Positions 32,873-38,659 of a stretch of 38,659 nucleotides of DNA are shown piece by piece. A program made the translations under genes and the position numbers. Source of the DNA: Acidobacteriota bacterium (GTDB taxonomy: Bacteria; Acidobacteriota; Terriglobia; Terriglobales; Acidobacteriaceae); NCBI GenBank assembly GCA_023265315.1, contig JAHFUA010000003.1, positions 1-38,659 on the forward strand, read 5' to 3'. Below the pieces are notes generated by a model. It saw only the letters and a program-made list of their open reading frames with translations, ran no database searches and was not told the DNA's origin. Every line of letters begins with the position of its first letter. Position 1 is the first letter of the stretch.

Positions 32873-33421
32873 ATGGAGGAAAGAATGATGAAGAATGGCA
32901 TGGGAAGATGGCGCCAAGAAGGCGATAGGGCGCCCATCCGGGCAGGCCCGACGCCACGTCCGCGAGAGCTGGACGAATTTCACATTTTCTATGAGCGCTG
33001 GAGCTCCCGGATCTCTGCCTTCTGTCTCCTGGTCTGCGGAGATCAGGAAAAAGCGGAGCTGCTGACCGAGCAAACCTTCAATTTGTATTTCCGCTTTGCG
33101 GATTTGGTGGCCTTGCACACCTGCTCCCACGTTCCCGTCGCCCTGCTGCGCTTTGCCTCCGACCTCGCCGAAACTCACTGCCCTCAGCGATTGCCGGCGG
33201 GCTCTCGCGGACATGCCCCGGACCTGTTGGCGCTGCCCTTTAAGGAACGAGCCGCCTTGATACTGGTCAGCATATTGAGAGTTCAACCCTCGGTCGCTGC
33301 GGTCGCGCTGCGACTGCGGAGCAGCCAGCTTGCGGCATGCTGGACAAGAGCAGCGTTACGCCTTCGCTGGTTCGGGCTAGGGACCGGTCAGCCGCAGGAA
33401 ACCGCTCAACGGGTCGCTTGA
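32873..33421 (+). CDS. Degenerate ECF-sigma-factor-like protein
   Basis: 182 residues with two helical parts like sigma regions 2 and 4: FYERWSSRISAFCLLVCGDQEKAELLTEQTFNLYFRF (region 2-like), and LPFKERAALILVSILRVQPSVAAVALRLRSSQLAACWTRAALRLR (region 4-like, normally the -35 binding helix-turn-helix). The polar -10-binding residues of region 2 are poorly kept, so it may be a remnant or an anti-sigma-like regulator rather than an active sigma. Three possible ATGs: 32873 (GGAGAG upstream) and 32885/32888 (GGAGGA upstream). The start is therefore uncertain by up to five codons. Confidence 0.55.
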   Translation: MEERMMKNGMGRWRQEGDRAPIRAGPTPRPRELDEFHIFYERWSSRISAFCLLVCGDQEKAELLTEQTFNLYFRFADLVALHTCSHVPVALLRFASDLAETHCPQRLPAGSRGHAPDLLALPFKERAALILVSILRVQPSVAAVALRLRSSQLAACWTRAALRLRWFGLGTGQPQETAQRVA

Positions 33422-33430
33422 CTGCCCGGC

Positions 33431-33715
33431 TCAGCCGATGTCCACTTCCAGTCCGCCGACCCAGCCGGCGGCGAGGTTGTAGACGCCTGCGCCGATCACT
33501 GCCCCGATGCCGCCGATGATCCCGTAGATGATCGGGCACAGGATAAAAGCGAAGACGCCAACCTTAGCGAACGGCAGGTGTGCCTGACGGGCGATCGGGA
33601 ATGCGCCCACAGCGACCAGGCTGCAGAACACGCCCAGCACGAAGCCCGCAATCCCGTACGCCACCAAACCCACCTTGAACGCGGAAGCCGGAGAAACACG
33701 CTTGAGGACGCTCAT
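33431..33715 (-). CDS. Small two-helix inner-membrane protein
   Basis: 94 residues: a short amphipathic N-terminus (MSVLKRVSPASAFKVGLV), then AYGIAGFVLGVFCSLVAVGAF and VFAFILCPIIYGIIGGIGAVIGAGVYN, two or three glycine-rich helices. I recognise the type (short acidobacterial membrane proteins beginning with a xSAFKVG motif) but no function. ATG 33715 has GGAGGT with a five-base spacer. Convergent with the sigma-like gene. Confidence 0.7.
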   Translation of the reverse strand: MSVLKRVSPASAFKVGLVAYGIAGFVLGVFCSLVAVGAFPIARQAHLPFAKVGVFAFILCPIIYGIIGGIGAVIGAGVYNLAAGWVGGLEVDIG

Positions 33716-33833
33716 AGGAGACCTCCGGGAAGGAAGACGAGCAGTCTAAGCCCCTTCCTCTTAATTGAAACTACGCACAAGGTGACGGAAAGTTCCCGGG
33801 TGCAGCATCCCTGGGCAGCCCCAGCAGAACCGG

Positions 33834-34310
33834 CTACTTGCCATCCTTCAACTGCTCGGACAAGTAGTTTGCGATCCCGACCTCCTGGATGGAATGAAGC
33901 TGCGCTTCCAGGAAGTCAACGTGCCGTTCCTCGTCCTGGATCATGCGCTCGAACAGTACCCGCGAACCGTCGTCGCCCGCCGCCACGCAGATCTTGGCGG
34001 CGTCGTTGTATTGCTCGGAGGCCTCGATTTCGTCCTTGAGGGCGATTTCCAGGTGCTGCTTGACGTTGGTGCCGATGCGCGGACGCAACCCTACCGTCAC
34101 CTCGGGCGTGCCATCCAGAAACAGGATCCGCTCGATGAGCCCTTCGGCGTGCCGCATCTCCTCGATGGCGCGCTTCTTGGTCAGCTCGCCCAGGCGCGCG
34201 TAGCCCCAGTTGTCGCACATCTCCGCCTGCACCATATACTGCACGATGGCGGTCAGCTCGGCGCTGAGCGCCCCATTCAACTGCTCGATCACCTTCTCGT
34301 TGCCACGCAT
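33834..34310 (-). CDS. bfr: Bacterioferritin
   Basis: 158 residues. All six ferroxidase ligands are present at the canonical positions: E18, E51, H54, E94, E127 and H130. The haem-binding Met is M52 (in EEMRHAEGLIERILFLDG). Bacterioferritin forms a 24-subunit haem-containing shell that oxidises and stores iron. It complements the haem genes in the window functionally, though they are 20 kb apart. ATG 34310 has GGGAGGAAGGG just upstream. Confidence 0.95.
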   Translation of the reverse strand: MRGNEKVIEQLNGALSAELTAIVQYMVQAEMCDNWGYARLGELTKKRAIEEMRHAEGLIERILFLDGTPEVTVGLRPRIGTNVKQHLEIALKDEIEASEQYNDAAKICVAAGDDGSRVLFERMIQDEERHVDFLEAQLHSIQEVGIANYLSEQLKDGK

Positions 34311-34536
34311 CCCTTCCTCCCTCGATCACCGCAGAATCAGACCATAAGGCGAACCGGAGAGTATAAGACATATGCCCCCGTTACCAGCGGGGCACCCGCC
34401 CCAGTGTCCCATTGCACAGGCACAACGGCACTTCTGGGAGCCCCCGATACGACCGCGCCGGGTTAACTTATAGGGCACAGGCTCAGGTACATTCGTCGGC
34501 CTGGCGGGCGCGTACTCGTCACCACGGGGATACTTA
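34311..34536. other. Divergent spacer between bfr and the PilZ gene
   Basis: 226 bases, likely containing both promoters. TTAACTTATAGGG lies at about 34460-34475. No clear Fur-box-like 19-mer or hairpin pair was identified. Confidence 0.35.
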
Positions 34537-35913
34537 ATGCACAGTCCAAACCTACCTGGCACCATGCGGCGCAGTTCACGGGTGCCCATGACCATGCCCA
34601 TCACCATCACCAGCCTGGAGCCGGCGGCCCAGGTCTTTGAAGTCTGCGAGACGCTGGTGGTCAGCGCGCACGGCTGTGCGATGCGTTCGCCCATTCAGCT
34701 GGAAGCCGGCGCTCTGCTGCAGTTTCGGGTCAAGGATGGACGGCAGACCACGGCCCATGTGGTGGACTGCCAGCCCATCGGCTCCAACCAACCGGGCTGG
34801 AGGCTGGCCGCCGGGCTGGATCTCCCGGGGAACTTCTGGGGACTGAGCTCCTGTCCTGATGATTGGATGCGGTTGACGGACATGCCTTCCGCCGGCAAGC
34901 CCCTGCCGCTTCCCGGCAACAACGCTGCTATGCCCAAGATGCCCATGCTGAGGGCCCTGGTCGCCGATATGGTTGAGCCGTTGCAAGCGGGACTGGCGGA
35001 TCTGGAAGAAAGGCTGGTCCTGCAAAGAGAACGCAATCGGTTTGAGGTTTCGCTGTCGCGCATCCCTCCCGAAGTCGAAGACAGGCTGTGGATGCGCCTG
35101 CGGGAGGAACTGGGTGCGCAAGCCCTGCGACAAACCCGAGAGCAGGCGGACAAGGTGCTGGGTGCGGCGCAATCCGCCATCGAGCTGAAGATCACCGAAG
35201 CCCAGGAAGAGTTTCGGCACTGGGTTCGAGAACAACTGCAAGTCGTCGAGCAGCACGTGCTAGCTTTGTCGGAGCAGACCGCGGATGAGCTGCGGCAGCA
35301 GCTTGGAGCCGCCAGCGCGGCGTTCGAGCAGCAGGCGTCGGCCGCGGGCGCCCGTCTTGGGCAGCAGGGCGCGGAGTCCCTCGAGGCCTTGCTGCAGCGT
35401 CTGGGAGAGGAGCGCGAAGCGCACCGCCGTGAGCTGGAAGCAGTGCAGGTTGCGGCTGCCTCGGAATCCTCCCGCCTGCAAGCGCAGCTCACCGAGATTG
35501 GCCGCCGCATGGCGGAGCTGGACGAGGCTGCCCACCGCCTCGAGTCCGGCCTGAACACCCGGCTGATACGGATGGCCACCGAGACCGTGTCCGGGGTCCG
35601 TACCCAACTCCAGAGCGCCGCCGATTCGATATGCGAGAACCTGGCAGCGCGCAATGCCAAGGAGCTGGAACATCAGCTCGATGAGGCAACCGCACGATTG
35701 AAGAGCATCCAGAACGAGATCGAAGTCTTCGTTTCCGAATCGGCGAAAACCAATGTCTCGGAAGCTCTCCAGGGTTTCGAGAAGACGATGAACGAGTCGG
35801 CGCAGCGCTCCGTGGGACGTTGGCGCGTGGCTCTGGCGCGCGACTTGAATTCAGTCGCCAACATCCTGGGCGAACACTTCCGCTCGGCGGAGGCCGACAG
35901 CGGCGAAAAGTGA
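34537..35913 (+). CDS. PilZ-like domain plus long coiled-coil protein
   Basis: 458 residues. N-terminal part: RRSSR (11-15) resembles the PilZ RxxxR motif and VVSAHG (41-46) the second motif, but the Asp/Asn of (D/N)xSxxG is Val, so binding of c-di-GMP is doubtful. From about 150 onwards the protein is one long heptad-rich helix (RLVLQRERNRFEVSLSR..., AAHRLESGLNTRLIRMATETV), with a repeating Ala/Glu/Gln/Arg composition. It has no membrane segment or catalytic domain, and may act as a structural or scaffold protein responding to a signal. The start could be ATG 34537 or 34564. Confidence 0.65.
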   Translation: MHSPNLPGTMRRSSRVPMTMPITITSLEPAAQVFEVCETLVVSAHGCAMRSPIQLEAGALLQFRVKDGRQTTAHVVDCQPIGSNQPGWRLAAGLDLPGNFWGLSSCPDDWMRLTDMPSAGKPLPLPGNNAAMPKMPMLRALVADMVEPLQAGLADLEERLVLQRERNRFEVSLSRIPPEVEDRLWMRLREELGAQALRQTREQADKVLGAAQSAIELKITEAQEEFRHWVREQLQVVEQHVLALSEQTADELRQQLGAASAAFEQQASAAGARLGQQGAESLEALLQRLGEEREAHRRELEAVQVAAASESSRLQAQLTEIGRRMAELDEAAHRLESGLNTRLIRMATETVSGVRTQLQSAADSICENLAARNAKELEHQLDEATARLKSIQNEIEVFVSESAKTNVSEALQGFEKTMNESAQRSVGRWRVALARDLNSVANILGEHFRSAEADSGEK

Positions 35914-35936
35914 GCAAGGCCGAAGGGTCGGCAAGG

Positions 35937-36179
35937 TTATTCGGATTCCAATCGAGACCAGCGCGCTCTCCGCTGGGCGGTGAACGAAGAGTAGACGGCA
36001 GCCGCGGCGACGATCACATTCGCAACCACCACCGGCATGGCGCCGATGAGGAAACCGTACACTACCCAGAGAAGGGCCGCTCCGGCTTGAATTTTTCGCA
36101 GGGTCGTAGCTTGCCGAAAAAAGTAGGAACTGGCGAATACTGCGGTTGCGACCCATCCGATCGCGTTCAGCATGGTCAT
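35937..36179 (-). CDS. YgjV-like small membrane protein
   Basis: 80 residues: MTMLNAIGWVATAVFASSYFF, then two more helices (GAALLWVVYGFLIGAMPVVVANVIVAAAAVYSSF). This matches the YgjV/bacterial inner-membrane family of three to four helices. Function is unknown. ATG 36179 has GAGGAAC close upstream. It is followed on the same strand, downstream, by only a 23-bp gap to the PilZ-coiled-coil stop; HAD phosphatase is upstream and co-oriented. Confidence 0.6.
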   Translation of the reverse strand: MTMLNAIGWVATAVFASSYFFRQATTLRKIQAGAALLWVVYGFLIGAMPVVVANVIVAAAAVYSSFTAQRRARWSRLESE

Positions 36180-36185
36180 GGTTCC

Positions 36186-37016
36186 TCAGACAGTTGCGCT
36201 TTCCGCTAACCCGGTTTCGGCCGGTCGGAGGGTCAGCCAGTCGGTCCGGACCTTGGCCCACTCCTGGACCAGCAATCCGTGCGACTCGAAGAATTCACGA
36301 ATCTGCGGCTGCTGCCAGCCCACCACCTTCTCCAGGATCGGAACCAGCATGGCGAGCGCGTTCGAGCTCAGCACCGTGCGCTTCGCCACCTGGGTGACGT
36401 ACCGCTTTTCGGAGACCGCGATGGTCAGCCCGTCGCATCCGTTCACGTGCAGCATGGCATGGAGATCGGAGCCGCCGTCGCCGGCGTAGATCAGGTGGTC
36501 CGGGCCGATCTGCAGTTCGGCCTGCAGTTGGTCGAGACGCACCACCTTGCCGTAACCAGCCGTGGCGCGCGCGATGGTCTCGATCTCGCCGGCGGCGTTG
36601 TAGGTGAACTCGGTCCCGAAGATGTGGCTCGCGGGCACGATTCCCGCCAGCGCCGCCTGCACGATCTCCACCGGCGCCGCCGAGAGCACGAAGAAATCGA
36701 AGTGATACCCGTCGATGCCGTTGTCCAGGATCTTGTAGAGCAGCTCAATATTCTGCTTCAGAGGAGTCTGTTTTCCGACTGCGAGCAGATGCTCGCGGCG
36801 AACCCGGCTGCGGAATTGCGGATCATGCAGCAGCAGATAGGCCAGCTCAGCGCCCTGCTGAACCAGGTTCAGCTTGGCCATGCCGGTGGCCTTGCGGTTG
36901 AAGTCCTCTACCGGGATCCCCAACAGTTCGCTGAGCACAAAACCGGAGTCGTTGAAGCTGAGCGTCTGGTCGAAGTCACTGGCAAAAAGATAGCGTTTAA
37001 GAAATTTGTCGCTCAT
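36186..37016 (-). CDS. HAD-superfamily phosphatase
   Basis: 276 residues. The HAD motifs are motif I ASDFDQTLS (nucleophile D14, acid D16), motif II VLSAAP and motif IV YAGDGGSDLHAM, with an aromatic-rich cap between. It is closest in style to the phosphoserine-phosphatase-like subgroup, but the cap is too divergent to name the substrate. The ATG at 37016 is used; a TTG-initiated extension to 37055 is unlikely. The upstream region is shared with the divergent flagellar-rod-like gene. Confidence 0.82.
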   Translation of the reverse strand: MSDKFLKRYLFASDFDQTLSFNDSGFVLSELLGIPVEDFNRKATGMAKLNLVQQGAELAYLLLHDPQFRSRVRREHLLAVGKQTPLKQNIELLYKILDNGIDGYHFDFFVLSAAPVEIVQAALAGIVPASHIFGTEFTYNAAGEIETIARATAGYGKVVRLDQLQAELQIGPDHLIYAGDGGSDLHAMLHVNGCDGLTIAVSEKRYVTQVAKRTVLSSNALAMLVPILEKVVGWQQPQIREFFESHGLLVQEWAKVRTDWLTLRPAETGLAESATV

Positions 37017-37180
37017 CCTGACATTAGATAACAAAGCCCTGTGAAAAGACTGCAAAAGTACTGCCGAAATAACGATTCACCCCAGCCGTTTTTCTGATGC
37101 CGATCAAGGCCGCAACTGGCAGAAAACAAGTCTGTTACAAGGCCATCCCAAACCTGGAGTTTTCCCCAAAAAGAGGCGAC

Positions 37181-37208
37181 TAAAGTCAGTAACGGTTAAT
37201 GCCGATAG
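37181..37208 (+). promoter_or_regulatory. Sigma-28 (FliA)-type promoter
   Basis: TAAA (37181-37184), a 16-base spacer, then GCCGATAG (37201-37208). The consensus is TAAA, N15, GCCGATAA, so the match differs by one spacer base and one -10 base. It points at the flagellar-rod-like ORF beginning at 37216; that close spacing would leave a very short leader. Confidence 0.6.
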
Positions 37209-37215
37209 AAGACGA

Positions 37216-37454
37216 ATGGATCTCTCAGCGATCGCCCTTCAGGGGTTGCAACAGGGGCAAGCTCAACTGGAGCAAGCCGTCACCAGGCTGGCCGGTGCGG
37301 GAGCCGAGTCCCCGACGGCGCCAGCGTGGACACGGTGGATCTCAGCGCGGAGATGGTCGCGCTGATGTCCGCCAAGACCCAATTCTCGGCCAACCTCAGC
37401 ACCCTGAAAACCGCCGGCCAAATACAGAAAAATGTGCTCGATCTGATGGCCTAA
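37216..37454 (+). pseudogene. Flagellar basal-body-rod-like mini-gene, frameshifted
   Basis: The frame from ATG 37216 reads MDLSAIALQGLQQGQAQLEQ and on to AGAESP, then leaves frame. The next frame gives ASVDTVDLSAEMVALMSAKTQFS and continues to LDLMA with a stop at 37452-37454. Inserting one G near 37312-37315 (CCCCGACGGC becoming CCCCGGACGGC) restores a 79-residue protein. Its start and end resemble the N- and C-terminal coiled-coils of flagellar rod proteins (FlgB/C/G family) without the middle. Either decayed or a consensus error. The sigma-28-type promoter just upstream supports the flagellar identity. Confidence 0.6.
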
Positions 37455-37575
37455 CTTGAGGCGCTCAGCGGGCGTGGGTCGAGCGGGAGAGCCGAGGCCG
37501 AGCAACGCGAGGCTGAGCCCTGAGCGAAGCCGAAGGGCCGCTGCCGAAATCCCGAGCGTGGCGAGGGATCTCAAC
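37455..37575. repeat. Diverged copy of the 105-bp terminal repeat, with an internal insertion
   Basis: Starts ACTTGAGGCGCTCAGCGGGC and ends GCTGCCGAAATCCCGAGCG followed by TGGCGAGGGATCTC, as in the repeats at 38461-38659. About 40 extra bases (GCCGAGGCCGAGCAACG...) interrupt the middle. Between the rod-like gene and the lysozyme-like gene. Confidence 0.75.
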
Positions 37576-37626
37576 TGCCAAGTGGCCCTATTGTCCTGAG
37601 TGCTACTGCCCCGGACCTGTTGGGTG

Positions 37627-38283
37627 TTATTGTCTGTCCATAAGATATCTCACGGGATGAAGAAGTTGAAGTTTGCGGTGCTGAGGGAGATCTTCTTCCA
37701 CTAGTGGTGGGACATCCACCGGAATGTCAAGCAGAGCATCGAGGACACCACGCGACTCCGGGAAGCTTACCGCCGGTGGCAACGGCCTCGGATTGGCTGC
37801 AGGCAGCGGACGGAAGCTCACCGCCAAGGGTACAGCAGCGTTGTGGAAATACGCTCGCAGCGAGGTATTGGGGGTCACACCGAGTTCCGTCGAAACTATC
37901 TTGACCCACGGACGCCAATTCTCGGCGTAACGACGCCCAACTTGGTTGAGAGTCATGTTCGAGTGGTAATAGCGCGAGCTCCCATCCACCATCTTGACAA
38001 TGCAATCCCTCAAGGCAGCCTTGCCAGCCTCATCGTCCTTAAAAACGATATGGCCAGCCTTGCCAATGCGTACCTGCCCCGCCATTGGGAGGGAGCCTTT
38101 GCGCGCTTTCAGGTCGCCTGGGTTGTGGTACCGGCTGGGGATGGTACCGCGTCTGCCGAAGCCTTCGGCATGGGATATGGCGGTGGCTAAGTCGTTGATT
38201 TTACTAGTATCGGGGGCTTGGGCGCGCCCCCCAACGGACGATGAGACGATGAGCAGTGCTACTGCTAAGTGATTGATTCTCAT
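37627..38283 (-). CDS. Secreted lysozyme-like protein (phage structural P5 / muramidase type)
   Basis: 218 residues with a signal peptide (HLAVALLIVSSSVGGRAQA). SHAEGFGRRGTIPSRYHNPGDLKA with a possible catalytic Glu (about 40), then GHIVFKDDEAGKAALRDCI, LNQVGRRYAENWRPWVKIVSTELGV, fits the lysozyme-like P5 type (NPGxL plus FxxxxxG plus periodic visits). Such proteins cut peptidoglycan glycan chains, in phage tails or secreted. No other phage genes are present here. The last 60 residues are Pro-rich. ATG 38283. Confidence 0.65.
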   Translation of the reverse strand: MRINHLAVALLIVSSSVGGRAQAPDTSKINDLATAISHAEGFGRRGTIPSRYHNPGDLKARKGSLPMAGQVRIGKAGHIVFKDDEAGKAALRDCIVKMVDGSSRYYHSNMTLNQVGRRYAENWRPWVKIVSTELGVTPNTSLRAYFHNAAVPLAVSFRPLPAANPRPLPPAVSFPESRGVLDALLDIPVDVPPLVEEDLPQHRKLQLLHPVRYLMDRQ

Positions 38284-38450
38284 AGCGAGTTTGGTGTTTC
38301 AACCGCTGGAAACCCTGTGCTCGTATGCTCTCCTTCTCTGGGGCAATTTCCTTCATGGTCGTCCCTAATGATACCTAGGAATCGGCACTTTAAACTTTAC
38401 GTTTCAGTTACTTACGGTCGTTGAACTGACGATACGACGTAGGAAAAGTT
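38284..38450. other. Upstream region of the lysozyme-like gene
   Basis: About 170 bases. A/T-rich stretches (CTTTAAACTTTACG near 38390) suggest a promoter for the minus-strand gene, but no canonical pair could be assigned. Confidence 0.35.
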
Positions 38451-38659
38451 GAGCCGCTTTGCGGGCGTGAGCGAAGCGGGAGCCCGCTGCCGAAATCCCG
38501 AGCGTAGCGAGGGATCTCTTCCACGAATTTGGTCGGGACGGGCAGATTTGAACTTGAGGCGTTTAGCGGGCGTGAGCGAAGCGGGAGCCCGCTGCCGAAA
38601 TCCCGAGCGTAGCGAGGGATCTCTTCCACGAATTTGGTCGGGACGGGCAGATTTGAACT
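38451..38659. repeat. Tandem 105-bp repeat, two copies, open at the window edge
   Basis: The second copy starts at 38566, exactly 105 bases after the first (38461); both read GCGGGCGTGAGCGAAGCGGG, then AGCCCGCTGCCGAAATCCCG and AGGGATCTCTTCCACGAATT. The second copy runs to the last base. Contains the GAGCGAAGCGGGAGCCCGCT palindrome. Confidence 0.9.

Noticed and set aside
1-38659. tRNA, rRNA or transposase genes
   Set aside because: None of the recognisable landmarks (T-loop GTTCGA context, rRNA conserved blocks, DDE or tyrosine recombinase motifs) was found by reading; a tRNAscan or covariance search would be decisive.

Overview
The window looks like a chromosomal segment of an acidobacterium (Acidobacteriota, Terriglobia/Koribacter-like). 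This is inferred from the high GC content, the densely packed housekeeping genes on both strands, several small protein families common in that phylum, and many intergenic palindromic repeats of the 'TGTCATnCTGAGCGA...' type whose translations (SEAKDL, LRSGQ) turn up inside acidobacterial proteins. No rRNA, tRNA, CRISPR array, phage module or transposase was seen.

Layout. 1-6.5 kb (minus strand): the 5' part of galU, a secreted DUF885 metallopeptidase-like protein, mfd, and a four-His-cluster fatty acid hydroxylase. 6.6-15 kb: mostly haem and cofactor metabolism, with hemL, an envelope polysaccharide deacetylase, a deoxynucleoside kinase, panB, a SnoaL/DUF4440 protein, then hemE-hemH-hemG in a row (hemE and hemH overlap by ATGA). 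15-20.3 kb: an orphan HigA-type antitoxin, a Met/His-rich secreted protein, threonine dehydrogenase, a DinB-like protein, a 12-residue lysine-rich micro-ORF with a perfect Shine-Dalgarno, a MerR regulator and a secreted copper-monooxygenase-like protein. 20.7-24.2 kb: a compact four-gene operon (NodB deacetylase, processive GT2, internally duplicated outer-membrane-type protein, proline-rich OmpA-like protein) that looks like a small exopolysaccharide synthesis and export system. 24.3-26.4 kb: a PEGA-repeat receptor pseudokinase that lacks its catalytic residues and is split by one in-frame TAA. 26.5-38.3 kb: small envelope and stress genes (PPOX-fold protein, DUF883-like protein, FAH-family hydrolase, zinc-ribbon membrane protein, DUF3175, NlpC/P60 peptidase, beta-barrel, degenerate ECF-sigma-like protein, bacterioferritin, PilZ-coiled-coil, YgjV-like, HAD phosphatase), a frameshifted flagellar-rod-like mini-gene behind a sigma-28-like promoter, and a lysozyme-like secreted protein. 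The window ends in a 105-bp tandem repeat.

The most unusual structural signal is the repeat landscape. At least eight intergenic loci carry heptanucleotide-period arrays of different base sequence but the same architecture: an array, a short centre, then the reverse-complement array. A second family forms long imperfect palindromes. Members of these or other palindromes have entered coding sequence at least five times: inside Mfd, at the N-terminus of the SnoaL-like protein, in the signal-peptide region of the copper-monooxygenase-like protein, and at the C-termini of the DUF3175 protein and the first deacetylase.

Three genes are broken by single-base events: the pseudokinase, the rod-like gene and a small secreted-protein gene. 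Assembly or consensus errors cannot be excluded from the sequence alone. Most starts were chosen by reading for Shine-Dalgarno sequences; all functions are by motif reading, with no database search.
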